Source of the DNA: Catellatospora tritici
GTDB taxonomy: Bacteria > Actinomycetota > Actinomycetes > Mycobacteriales > Micromonosporaceae
Assembly: GCF_019083965.1 (NCBI RefSeq)
Contig: NZ_JAHRCY010000007.1
Coordinates: 193,180-257,179, forward strand
Length of the DNA: 64,000 bases
Reading direction: 5' to 3'
The position numbers were made by a program, and so were the translations under genes. Numbering within the stretch: the first letter of the stretch is position 1; every line of letters begins with the position of its first letter. The notes beneath the pieces were generated by a model. The model saw only the letters and a list, made by a program, of their open reading frames with translations. It had not been told where the DNA came from and made no database searches. Shown piece by piece: positions 1-7,708 of the stretch.

Positions 1-43
1 CTCCCGGGCCCTCCCCCCGCTTTTAACGGCGGTGGTTGGGTGG

Positions 44-60
44 CCCCCCCCCCCCCCCCC
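44..60. repeat. 17-base poly-C tract at the window edge
   Basis: An uninterrupted run of 17 cytosines lies in the 73-base gap downstream of the first minus-strand gene. Such a tract is prone to slippage and to sequencing error, so the flanking sequence is less reliable. Bases 1-73 show no gene. Confidence 0.9.
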
Positions 61-73
61 ACGGCCGGCAAAA

Positions 74-586
74 TCATGGATTATCGATCTTGTCCAAGAC
101 GGCGCTGTCGAGTTCCACGATCTGCTCGCCACTGAGGTGTCGTGCCACATCCCAGCGGGGAACCAGCGCCAACCCGACATCCACATACCCGCTGATCAGG
201 GTGAAGCCGCCGCCGCGCTCCAACAGCACGAGCAGTGGCTCGAACGGATCAGGCAGGTCAGGAAGGACCACGCCGGGCAACGACCGCAGGGTGTACCAGT
301 GCAGTGCGTCTAGGCACACCGCACGTACCACGAACTCGCCGCCCGTGATCTCTTCGACCTGGTCGACCAGAACCGGATCAGCGCGCACCGCCGGGTTGAT
401 CGCTGCGGCCAGATCAGGAAATGGCCACCGGTCGGAGGGGTACCTCTGTAGCCACCAGGCTGCACGGCGTAGATGCTCCCGCATGAGCAGGCTTCGGGAT
501 CGCATACGGTTGTAAACGCCTGCGTCGGACCAGTTGACGGCGCGCAGACGGGCAATGAACTCGATCGGTGTCAGCGGCGCAGTCAC
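74..586 (-). CDS. Hypothetical protein, putative immunity protein of a type VII effector
   Basis: This 170-residue soluble protein has no signal peptide or membrane segment and I do not recognise its family. It starts with GTG and overlaps the stop of the upstream effector gene by four bases (GTGA), so the two are translationally coupled. It is the last gene of a cassette that otherwise encodes a YbaB-like protein, an EspC-like secretion target and a large WXG-type effector. In actinobacterial toxin cassettes the small gene directly after the effector usually encodes the cognate immunity protein, which is the basis for the call. It is rich in Leu, Val, Asp and Pro and its middle is moderately acidic, in keeping with an intracellular binding protein. 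The immunity role is inference from position; the gene itself is well supported by coupling and codon bias. Confidence 0.6.
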   Translation of the reverse strand: MTAPLTPIEFIARLRAVNWSDAGVYNRMRSRSLLMREHLRRAAWWLQRYPSDRWPFPDLAAAINPAVRADPVLVDQVEEITGGEFVVRAVCLDALHWYTLRSLPGVVLPDLPDPFEPLLVLLERGGGFTLISGYVDVGLALVPRWDVARHLSGEQIVELDSAVLDKIDNP

Positions 587-1941
587 TGGATCTCCTTGAG
601 TACGATCTCTAAGATGTCCTCAATATTGGACAAATCATCCGCCATGGCGACATCCGGTATAGCCTTGCCGAGCGTAGGCCAGTGTCCGAACATAGGCATT
701 CTGAATGCCTCCATCGGCGCTAAATGGTGCGCGCCGTAGAAGACGGGGTCCAGGCTGTCCGTCGATGCCCGGGAGTCGAGGCTGATGTAGGGCATACCCG
801 CTTCCATGAGATGGCTCTCGACGAACTCATGTACCAGCAGGCGTTTGAGCGCGATCTCATCGGACCAGGGCAGCAAGTCGTCGGCCGCTTGGGTCCACCA
901 CGTCCCGATGTGGTCCATAGGTGCGAAGAAGCCGTGCACAACCTCATCGCCCGCCGGCACGTCATGTTTGGTCAGGAAGACGTGGTTCTTGACCCGCTCG
1001 ACGATGTAGCGCGGCACTTCAAGCAGCTCGGCGATGTTGTCCACGTCGTCGGTGCGGGCACGGATCTTGGCATATTGGTCGGCTGCCGCTGCAGACTGCG
1101 GGGTGTCGACGTAGCCTGCCCCACCCCAGCGGATCTCGGGTGTAGCCGCATCGGTGACCGAGTGCGGAACGCCACCACCTCGTCGGGCCAGCACCCCGCG
1201 GATCGCCTCGATGGCCTCGTCAAGTCCGCGCACTGCGGGCATGAGGTTCCGCACGCTGGCCGTAAGCGCTCTGAGCAGACGGGTGATCCGAGCTGCCCAT
1301 TTGGCGACCAGCGCGGTCACCTGCGCGACCACATACGGTGCGGCGATGCCCATGGTTCCCAGGGCCTCGGCGGTCCACAGCGGCAGTCTGGCGAGCAGGA
1401 TCGATACGAGTTCGCCGATCAGGTCCCGGACCAGGGTCCGGACGAGGGTGACAAGCGCCCCGCTCATGGCGACGATCGCTTTCATGCCCTCAGCGGCACG
1501 AGTGAGCCCGGCCAGCAGGTCGAGGGTCTCTCGCGCCTGCTGGTGGTATGCGACTGCGGCCGGTCCGTCCCAGTCCGGCAGCTGCTCGGCGACGGAGCGG
1601 CGGTATAGGTCGGCGATGTCTGCGTGCTAGACGGCGAGGTTGTGCCAGGTCTGAGCGTTGGCGGAGATCTGGTCCGGGTCGCCTGCCAGCCAGTCCAACG
1701 TTTGCGACAAAGGCTCGACGTGCTCGACGCACCAACCGAAGCCCGCGGTCACCAGCGCGCCCAGCGGGTCGAGGACCCACACCGCCGTCTCGGCAACGGT
1801 CCCGACACCGCCCAACACGCCGTCGACCCAGGACCCGGCCTCGACCACGATCATGTCGACGGTCTCCGCGATGCCGACCCCGGAGTACCAGGTCGTGGAA
1901 TCGACTCGCTCGGCGATCAGCGGCGCCCCAACTTCACCCAT
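583..1941 (-). pseudogene. WXG-type T7SS effector (putative toxin) with in-frame amber codon
   Basis: Two open stretches, 1941-1630 and 1626-586, are in the same frame and separated only by TAG at 1627-1629. Read through, they give one protein of about 452 residues starting at ATG 1941, which overlaps the stop of the upstream EspC-like gene. Residues 1-104 are a helical N-terminal part. The region just after the amber codon carries a W-x-G motif (Trp124-Asp-Gly126), typical of WXG100-like secretion domains. A long helical middle follows. The C-terminal domain has an HEFVESH motif near residue 371 and a later HH pair, resembling a metal-binding toxin fold. The amber codon splits the WXG module, so normal translation would release only a 104-residue fragment; an ATG at 1485 could give a 300-residue C-terminal product. 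The clean frame on both sides suggests a recent single-base change (for example CAG to TAG), a sequencing error or readthrough. The toxin function is inferred. Confidence 0.7.
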
Positions 1942-2275
1942 CGGTGAGCCGATGGAGGATCGACTCGTGCCGAGCGGCAGCGGTGGTATCGGCTTGTTCA
2001 TATGCGGCTGCCACACCCTGCAGCGCTTCGCTCCGCAGCTGCAGGTCGGCTGCGGCCACACCCAGGGTCGCCGTGATCCGTGCCTGCAACGGAACCAGCA
2101 TCAGCGGGATGACCGCGCAAATCCTGCCGTATGCGTCCAGATCCATGGTGACCTGCCGAGCGGCGCCATACGTATGCTCGACTCGGTCCGCCAAACGGCG
2201 GACCGTCTGTGCGTGCTGGTCCAGCTGGACCGGCTCGGCCGTCACCGGCGTGATCTGCGGTTCTTCAGTCGGCAT
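1934..2275 (-). CDS. EspC-like type VII secretion target
   Basis: This 113-residue, mostly helical protein has the size and pattern of the ESX-1 EspC/type VII secretion target family: helix, short turn, helix, with many Ala, Leu, Gln and Arg and no signal peptide. Such proteins are exported by, or help export partners through, the ESX (type VII) apparatus. It overlaps the end of the upstream YbaB-like gene by 11 bases, and its own stop overlaps the start of the effector gene, so the three are translationally coupled. No EccC, EccD or other membrane components lie in the window, so this cassette must use a secretion machine encoded elsewhere. The family call rests on length, composition and context. 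Confidence 0.7.
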   Translation of the reverse strand: MPTEEPQITPVTAEPVQLDQHAQTVRRLADRVEHTYGAARQVTMDLDAYGRICAVIPLMLVPLQARITATLGVAAADLQLRSEALQGVAAAYEQADTTAAARHESILHRLTDG

Positions 2276-2588
2276 GGGTAAACCCCGCCTCCGCCGCGAG
2301 CTCGAGCACGTGCGCGGCCAGCGCGCCGCGAGCCGCCCGGGTCGCCTCCAGCACCGCCTCGGCGATGCGATCTGCCGGCAGGTCCCGAATCCGCTCGTGG
2401 AGCTTCAGCCCGACGAGATGGCCGTTCAGGTCGACGGTGGCGGTCACCGTGCCGCGCAGCACGGACGCGTCCACCACGACATCCCTCGTCTGAGCGGCGA
2501 GTTCAGCTGCGCGGCGAGCACGCTCCTCCAGTGCCGCCTGCCAGTTGCCGACCTGTCGATCGACCGAGTCCAGGTCACCATCGAGCAC
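2265..2588 (-). CDS. YbaB/EbfC-family protein of the T7SS cassette
   Basis: This 107-residue protein matches the YbaB/EbfC pattern: a charged N-terminal helix with alternating Arg, Ala and Glu, a central beta hairpin reading roughly GTVTATVDLNGHLVGLKL, then a C-terminal helical arm. YbaB proteins are small DNA-binding dimers, but in actinobacteria divergent copies often head cassettes of WXG or EspC proteins. It starts with GTG, with a GAGGA ribosome site about nine bases upstream, and is the first gene of the cassette. A promoter was not identified in the 180 bases between it and tRNA-Lys. Its role here, as chaperone or regulator, is not known. Confidence 0.75.
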   Translation of the reverse strand: MLDGDLDSVDRQVGNWQAALEERARRAAELAAQTRDVVVDASVLRGTVTATVDLNGHLVGLKLHERIRDLPADRIAEAVLEATRAARGALAAHVLELAAEAGFTHAD

Positions 2589-2770
2589 GTCGATGCGTCC
2601 TCGCTGCCGGATGCGCTGACCGCAGGAGCCTAAAGAAGGCTGTCAACCGCCACAAGGCGTCGACGCTCGGTGATGTATTGAGTGACTTCAGCGGCTCGGC
2701 GGGCGTCATTTCGCAGACGCGACAGATACCCCCAAGACCGGTGCTGCGCGATCCGGTAGCCTGGCAGCAC

Positions 2771-2845
2771 GGGCTGCTAGCTCAATGGCAGAGCTGCGGA
2801 CTTTTAATCCGTAGGTTCAGGGTTCGAGTCCCTGGCGGCCCACCA
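2771..2845 (+). tRNA. tRNA-Lys (anticodon TTT)
   Basis: The 75 bases fold into a cloverleaf. The acceptor stem GGGCTGC pairs with GCGGCCC, the anticodon stem is GCGGA/TCCGT, the loop CTTTTAA carries anticodon TTT at 2803-2805, and the T loop is TTCGAGT. The 3' CCA is encoded. Confidence 0.96.
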
Positions 2846-2852
2846 GCACGGC

Positions 2853-2898
2853 AGATCAGATGCCCCCTCCGAACCACGGGAGGGGGCATCTGATCTTT
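2853..2898 (+). terminator. Hairpin terminator after tRNA-Lys
   Basis: A perfect 18-bp stem (2853-2870 with 2879-2896) and 8-base loop begins seven bases after the tRNA. Only a short TT follows, which is usual for high-GC actinobacterial terminators. Confidence 0.8.
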
Positions 2899-2951
2899 CG
2901 GGCGGTCCAAAATCCCGTGACGGCGACGTCTCGAGCTCGCACAATCAGTGC

Positions 2952-3797
2952 ATGCTCGTCGATGTCCATGACTTGCTCGCCAGGCACGGCGTGATCGCGT
3001 CGGGCGAGATCATCACGCTCGTGCGGCGCGAGGGACGGCTGGTGGCCCGGGTCGAGACCACGGTCGGACCGGTCGCGGTGAAAATCTCTGCCGAGGCGGG
3101 CGCGTTCGTGCCGGAGGAGGCGGCGGTGCGGCGCCTTGCCGGTGCCGGGCTCCCCGTCGCCGACGTGATCGCCCACGCGGAGGGGCCGCCGGCCTGCCTG
3201 GTGCTGACGTGGGTGGTGGGCGAGGCGCTGAGTTCGGCCGGTTCGCCCGAGACCAAACGGGCGGCGGGCGCCCTGTTGCGGCGGATTCACCTGCTCGGCG
3301 CCGATCCGGACGCCACTTTCAGTGGCGAACAAGGGTGGGACTTGTGGATGGCCGGATGGCTCAACAGCGTGCTGGCGTGGTGGCGCACGGTCGCGGCTGT
3401 GGACGACGCGGTGCACCACCGGGCCTGGGCCTGGTACCACGAACTGAGGCCGTTGCTGGCCACCCGCGGCGCCGACCTCATGCTCTTCGACGGTCGTCCG
3501 GAGCACATCCTGGTCCGCGGCGACGGTGGCATCGGGCTCATCGACGTCTCCGAACTGCGCTCCGGCGACGCCGCGATGGACCTGGCGGTGCTCACCGTCG
3601 AAGACCCCGATCTACTCGACGGCGTCCTCGCCGGCTACCGGCCGGACGACCAGGAGCGCGTGATCTTCGACCGACTGGTGCCGTTCTACACCTTCCTCCG
3701 TCGGCTCTCGAGAGCCGAGTGGTATCAGCGATTCGGCACCGCCGAGGCCGCAGCCAGCGTGCTCGCGATGGTGGAGGTGCCGGTATGGGCCCGCTGA
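2952..3797 (+). CDS. APH-fold phosphotransferase-like protein
   Basis: The 281-residue protein has the aminoglycoside phosphotransferase/choline kinase layout: a beta-rich N-lobe with a VAVKI strand near residue 45, a helical C-lobe, and a catalytic-loop region near residue 180 followed by a GLIDVSEL segment. The usual HGDxxxxN loop reads LFDGRPEHIL here, so the catalytic Asp is kept but the His and the metal-binding Asn are replaced by Leu and His. The second Asp (LIDVSE) is present. It may be an atypical kinase or an inactive relative. The next gene, a PhyH-type dioxygenase, overlaps its 3' end by 13 bases, so the two probably act together on one small molecule. The substrate cannot be told from the sequence. 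Confidence 0.8.
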   Translation: MLVDVHDLLARHGVIASGEIITLVRREGRLVARVETTVGPVAVKISAEAGAFVPEEAAVRRLAGAGLPVADVIAHAEGPPACLVLTWVVGEALSSAGSPETKRAAGALLRRIHLLGADPDATFSGEQGWDLWMAGWLNSVLAWWRTVAAVDDAVHHRAWAWYHELRPLLATRGADLMLFDGRPEHILVRGDGGIGLIDVSELRSGDAAMDLAVLTVEDPDLLDGVLAGYRPDDQERVIFDRLVPFYTFLRRLSRAEWYQRFGTAEAAASVLAMVEVPVWAR

Positions 3798-4549
3798 CGC
3801 TCGACCAGATCCGGCAGTTCGGCGACGAGGGCTACGTCGTGGTCCCCCGGCTGGTGCCCGCGGCCGGGGTGGCCGCCGCCAACGCCGCGATCGACCGCCT
3901 GGTGGCCGAGCAGCCGCCCCCGGAGGGCCACCTCGGCTCGTACGCGCTGGTCGAGAAGCCGCCGGAGCGCCAGCCGGCGCTACTGGGTCTGCTCACCCAT
4001 ACCCCCGCCTATGCCATCGCCGAGCAGTTGACGGCGGTCGGCGGCCTGACCGGGCCGACTCATGTACAGGTGGCACTGACCTATCCGCCCTACCTCCACC
4101 GGCCGGGTTCCGGGCACATCGACGGGCTCAACCAGCTGGCGCCTGACGGCAGGGTAACCAGCTTCACCCTGCTCGTCGGCGTCCTGCTCTCCGATCAGAG
4201 CGCCGACGACATGGGCAACGTGCACGTGTGGCCCGGCAGCCACCATGCGGTGGCCGCCTACGCCCGCGACCACGGCATCAGCGAACTCCTCGCGCGGTCG
4301 GCGGAGACCTCCCACCCTCCGGTCGACGCGACGCACCGTACGCAGGTGCGCGGGCGACCGGGCGATGTGGTCTTCGCCCACTACCTGCTGGCCCACAACA
4401 TCGGCGGCAACATGTCGTCGGTGATCCGGCGCACCGTCTACCTGCGGCTCAAGCGACGTGGCCACGCCGAGCACTGGCGGCAGGCGCTGACGGACCCGTT
4501 CTTCGAGTACGACGGCGTCCGCGCCGCGCGCGGCACCGCCGGTCGATAG
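3785..4549 (+). CDS. Phytanoyl-CoA dioxygenase (PhyH) family oxygenase
   Basis: This predicted 254-residue Fe(II)/2-oxoglutarate oxygenase has the iron-binding facial triad: His111-x-Asp113 in a GHIDG motif and a distal His near residue 204 in FAHYLLAHN. Arg residues near 215 are placed to bind 2-oxoglutarate. The motif VHVWPGSHH at about 147-154 is typical of PhyH proteins. The start was set at ATG 3785 because the longer open frame runs through the upstream gene. It overlaps the APH-like gene by 13 bases, so the pair is one operon. PhyH enzymes hydroxylate lipids or secondary metabolites; the substrate here is unknown. The following gene is a LacI regulator with its own operator, so the operon seems to end here. 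Confidence 0.88.
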   Translation: MGPLTLDQIRQFGDEGYVVVPRLVPAAGVAAANAAIDRLVAEQPPPEGHLGSYALVEKPPERQPALLGLLTHTPAYAIAEQLTAVGGLTGPTHVQVALTYPPYLHRPGSGHIDGLNQLAPDGRVTSFTLLVGVLLSDQSADDMGNVHVWPGSHHAVAAYARDHGISELLARSAETSHPPVDATHRTQVRGRPGDVVFAHYLLAHNIGGNMSSVIRRTVYLRLKRRGHAEHWRQALTDPFFEYDGVRAARGTAGR

Positions 4550-4639
4550 GGCCCGCATACCGGCTACTCGTCCGCCCGGGTTCGGCACCGGCCCTACCGC
4601 GGTATGGCGGATCGGCGTTATGGTGCACGAATGACTTTC

Positions 4640-4651
4640 GGGAGCGCTTCC
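4640..4651. promoter_or_regulatory. CebR-like LacI-family operator
   Basis: GGGAGCGCTTCC is a near-perfect dyad, 21 bases upstream of the lacI-type GTG start. It closely matches the known CebR site of Streptomyces (TGGGAGCGCTCCCA). It probably mediates autoregulation; that is inference. Confidence 0.65.
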
Positions 4652-4672
4652 ATCGATGGATACAATCCCGGA

Positions 4673-5680
4673 GTGCTCACCGCCACCGCGCCCACGCTGG
4701 CCGAAGTCGCCCGAGTGGCCGGAGTCTCCATCGCCACCGCGTCGCGGGTGCTCAACAACTCCAGCCGGGTCAGTGCCGAGGCGTACCAGCGGGTCTGCGA
4801 CGCGGCGAGCAGCCTCGGCTACCGCCGGCACCGGGCCGCGTGGGGCCAGGCCCAGCGCAAGGTCAACGCGTTCGCCGCCGTCATCCACGCCGGTCACCGG
4901 CTGCTGTTCAGCGAGCCGTTCTTTGCCCGCCTCATCGGCGCGGCCGAGTTGGAGCTCGCCCAGCACGGCATCCCGCTACTGGTCACCACGGTCAGCGGCC
5001 CGCTCGTCGAAACGGTCGGGCGCTATCTGCAGGGCGGCCACGTCTCCGGCATCATGATCGTCTCTGACCACGGGCCGCTCCCACTGGCGGCGACGCTGGC
5101 GACGCTGGGCACGCCGGTCACGGTGATCGGGCGGCCGCTGCGCCCACAACCGGTGCCGTATGTCGACGCCGACAATCGGGGCGGCGCCCGCGCCGCGGTG
5201 GAGTACCTGATCTCGACGGGCCGCCGCTCGATCGCGCACCTGGCCGCCCCGCCCGACACCGGCGTGGGCGCCGACCGGCTGGCCGGCTACCGCGACGCCA
5301 TGCAGGCCATCGGCGCCACCGACGCCCCGGTCGCGTACGGCGACTGGAGCCAGGCCTCGGCCGCCCACGCCATGCAGCGGCTGCTCGACCAGCGCCCACA
5401 CCTGGACGCGGTCTTCGCCGCCTCGGACGTGATGGCCGCCGGTGCCGTGCGTTACCTGCGCAAGGCCGGGCGCCGCATTCCTGAGGACGTGGCCGTGGTC
5501 GGCTTCGACGACCATGCGCTGGCCGAGCAGATCCGGCCCGCGCTGACGACGGTGCACCAGCCGGTGGAGCAGATCGGCACGGTCGCCGCCCGCTGGCTGC
5601 TCGCGGCGGTACGCGGCGAGCAGGTCGAGGACGGGGCCACCGTCCTGCCCACCGAGCTGGTGCTGCGCGACTCGGCCTAG
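4673..5680 (+). CDS. LacI-family transcriptional regulator
   Basis: This predicted 335-residue regulator has an N-terminal helix-turn-helix (TLAEVARVAGVS followed by the hinge-type SRVLNNSSRVS) and a sugar-binding periplasmic-protein-like domain from about residue 60 to the end. The C-terminal part has the family motif DAVFAASDVMAAGAVRYL and the strand VAVVGFDDH. GTG 4673 was chosen because it puts the helix-turn-helix at the normal distance from the N terminus; the open frame extends to 4604, but that would bury the operator in the coding region. A CebR-like palindrome just upstream suggests autoregulation and control of sugar-use genes. A secreted xyloglucanase lies 3 kb downstream, but I found no matching operator in front of it. 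The ligand is unknown, probably a plant-derived oligosaccharide. Confidence 0.88.
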   Translation: MLTATAPTLAEVARVAGVSIATASRVLNNSSRVSAEAYQRVCDAASSLGYRRHRAAWGQAQRKVNAFAAVIHAGHRLLFSEPFFARLIGAAELELAQHGIPLLVTTVSGPLVETVGRYLQGGHVSGIMIVSDHGPLPLAATLATLGTPVTVIGRPLRPQPVPYVDADNRGGARAAVEYLISTGRRSIAHLAAPPDTGVGADRLAGYRDAMQAIGATDAPVAYGDWSQASAAHAMQRLLDQRPHLDAVFAASDVMAAGAVRYLRKAGRRIPEDVAVVGFDDHALAEQIRPALTTVHQPVEQIGTVAARWLLAAVRGEQVEDGATVLPTELVLRDSA

Positions 5681-5702
5681 CCGGTCACCACGGCCGGGTG
5701 GT

Positions 5703-6422
5703 CTAGCCGTTCACCACGTCCGCGACGACGACGGTCACGTTGTCGGGCGCGCCCCCGGCCAGCGCCAACGACACCAGCCGGTCGGCGCACGGGCGCACGT
5801 CGATCACGCGGGACATGACGTCGGCGATCGACTCGTCGTCGACCACGTCGGACAGGCCGTCGCTGCACAGCATGATCCGGTCCCCGGGCCGCAGCTGGAG
5901 CGTGAGGATGGCGGGCGTGAACTCCCGGCCCTGCACCGCCTGCGTGATGATCGACCGGTGCGGGTGCACTCGGGCCTCGGCGGGGGTGAGCAGTCCCCGC
6001 TCGATCATCGCCTGGACCAGGGTGTCGTCGACTGTGAGCTGGCTGAGCTCGCCCTCTTGCAGCAGGTACGCCCGGGAGTCGCCGACGTGCAGCAGGGTGG
6101 CGCGGCCGTCGTCGAAGACGAGCACTGTCAGCGTCGTACCCATGCCCTCGCTGGCGGGGTCGGCGTCGGTGACCTCTCGGATGCGCTTGTTCGCGCCGGC
6201 CAGGCGGGCCAGCAAAGCGTCGGCCGGGTCACCGTCGGCGGGCTCGCCGTCCAGGGGCGCGAGCTCGTTGATGACGATGTGGCTGGCCACCTCGCCGGAG
6301 GGGGAGCCGCCGATGCCGTCGGCGACGGCGATCAGTCGACGGCCCGCGTACGCCGAGTCCTCGTTGTTCTCCCGAACCAGACCCGGGTCGGTGACGGTCA
6401 CGGCGCGCAGGATCAAGCTCAT
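5703..6422 (-). CDS. PP2C-type protein serine/threonine phosphatase
   Basis: The 239-residue cytosolic enzyme has the metal-binding motifs of the PPM/PP2C family in order: VRENNEDS near residue 15, VADGIGG near 33, GDSRAYL near 118, LCSDGLSD near 186 and APDNVTVVV at the end. These Asp residues bind the two metal ions used to dephosphorylate Ser/Thr. It is like the PstP/stand-alone phosphatases that oppose actinobacterial PknA/PknB-type kinases, but no kinase or FHA gene is adjacent. It has no membrane segment, unlike PstP. It converges with the lacI-type gene, 22 bases apart, and has no obvious operon partner. Confidence 0.92.
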   Translation of the reverse strand: MSLILRAVTVTDPGLVRENNEDSAYAGRRLIAVADGIGGSPSGEVASHIVINELAPLDGEPADGDPADALLARLAGANKRIREVTDADPASEGMGTTLTVLVFDDGRATLLHVGDSRAYLLQEGELSQLTVDDTLVQAMIERGLLTPAEARVHPHRSIITQAVQGREFTPAILTLQLRPGDRIMLCSDGLSDVVDDESIADVMSRVIDVRPCADRLVSLALAGGAPDNVTVVVADVVNG

Positions 6423-6712
6423 GGTGTCTAGCCTGCCTATCGCGAACGGCTTTGTCTTTAGCGGATGTACGTATCTTGCCTCCCGCGGTCCGCGACACGC
6501 CCGGCGGCCTCACCGTGCGCTCCTCGCAGCGTGTGGCGTTTCCGTGCGCACCTGCGTGACATAGATCACATCGCCCCAAACTCGCTCCACACCGGAACCT
6601 TCCCGCCGACCATCCCGGGCGGCGCGCCCGATGCCCGGGGCAAAGGCTAGGCGTGGCTAAGCTACCGGTATTGCCCGATACGGGCGTTCCGACGTCGAGG
6701 CCAGGGGGACCA

Positions 6713-6910
6713 GTGCAGCTCACCTTCATCCGCAAGACGGCGCTGTCCGGCGACACCAACTGCCCTTCGCTCTACCAAACCGACCGGGGCACCTTCGTGG
6801 TCCAAGGCTGGCGGGTGACCGATCCGGAGGCGCTGTCGCAGCTGGACATCCCGGCGCACGAGACGGTGGTCGAGGTGCCCGCCGACGTGCTGGCCGAGCT
6901 GATCCGGTAG
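6713..6910 (+). CDS. Small conserved actinobacterial hypothetical protein
   Basis: A 65-residue protein beginning at GTG 6713, preceded by a strong AGGGGG ribosome site. An upstream ATG at 6653 would add 20 residues but lacks such a site. The protein contains one Cys, a short beta-rich middle (GTFVVQGWRVTD) and an amphipathic C-terminal helix ending LAELIR. Proteins of this look are common in Streptomyces and Micromonospora, often near XRE regulators, but the function is unknown. None of its neighbours is of that kind. The 230 bases upstream (6423-6652) show no other gene. Confidence 0.6.
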   Translation: MQLTFIRKTALSGDTNCPSLYQTDRGTFVVQGWRVTDPEALSQLDIPAHETVVEVPADVLAELIR

Positions 6911-6973
6911 ACAGAACGGCCCGGGTGCGCACCGCGAGGGCGGACGCATCCGGGCCGGACCAGGCCTGCGGGA

Positions 6974-7537
6974 CTAGTCGTCGATGTCGACGTCCACATC
7001 GATGTCGATGTCGTCGTGGCTGCGGCGCGATTTGCGACGGCGGCGCGACACGGACGGCATCGCCATGACGAAGCCGTACTCGCGGCGGCGACGGTAGTAG
7101 TGGCGGCGGCGCGGGCCGAAGACGGCGTACACGATCGAGGTGGCCACGCCGAAGATGACGTAGACGCCGAGGACGAAGATGCCGCCCGAGTCGGCGATGC
7201 CCAGGAAGCCGCCGTCACCCCGGATCGGCAGCACGATCAGGGCCAACAGCACCCAGGTGATCATGCCGTAGACCAGGCCGACACCGACCGCGGGAATGAT
7301 CTGCCCACGGATGAACTTGCCCAGGAACGCGCCGAAGAGGCCGCCGCCCGCACCGGCCACCACGAGGGTCATCACCCACGCGGTCGAGGCGTCGGTCTCA
7401 CCCACGAGCTGGGCGTACGGCTTGATGTGCCCCAGGATCTGCAGCGCCAGGGCCAGGAACAGCCCACCGGCGACGCCGCCGACCACACCGGCACCGGTGC
7501 GGCTGACCAGGTTCACCTGAGGTGTGTATTCACTCAT
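6974..7537 (-). CDS. Integral membrane protein with basic and acidic C-terminal tail
   Basis: This 187-residue protein has about four membrane helices between residues 12 and 145, rich in Gly, Ala and Val. A strongly basic patch (RRRRHYYRRRRE region) and then a C terminus that alternates Asp with Ile or Val (DDIDIDVDVDIDD) follow. The start was set at ATG 7537, which has a GGAG site nine bases upstream, rather than the longer frame at 7579. The family is not recognised. The charge pattern suggests an inside C terminus with the basic patch at the membrane face. It stands alone, between the small conserved gene and the FMN reductase. Confidence 0.7.
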   Translation of the reverse strand: MSEYTPQVNLVSRTGAGVVGGVAGGLFLALALQILGHIKPYAQLVGETDASTAWVMTLVVAGAGGGLFGAFLGKFIRGQIIPAVGVGLVYGMITWVLLALIVLPIRGDGGFLGIADSGGIFVLGVYVIFGVATSIVYAVFGPRRRHYYRRRREYGFVMAMPSVSRRRRKSRRSHDDIDIDVDVDIDD

Positions 7538-7708
7538 GATCGAGCTCCGGAGGGGTTGAGGGGTATAGCCGGCGGGCATTACTCCGCCGCCGTCATAGTG
7601 CCCTACTCCGACACCTCAGCCCAGTCCCGGCCCGGAACCTGACAATCTTGGCAGGCCGCGTTCGCCGATCCACCAACGCACGGCCGCCGCTGGTGATTGA
7701 GTGTCGAC

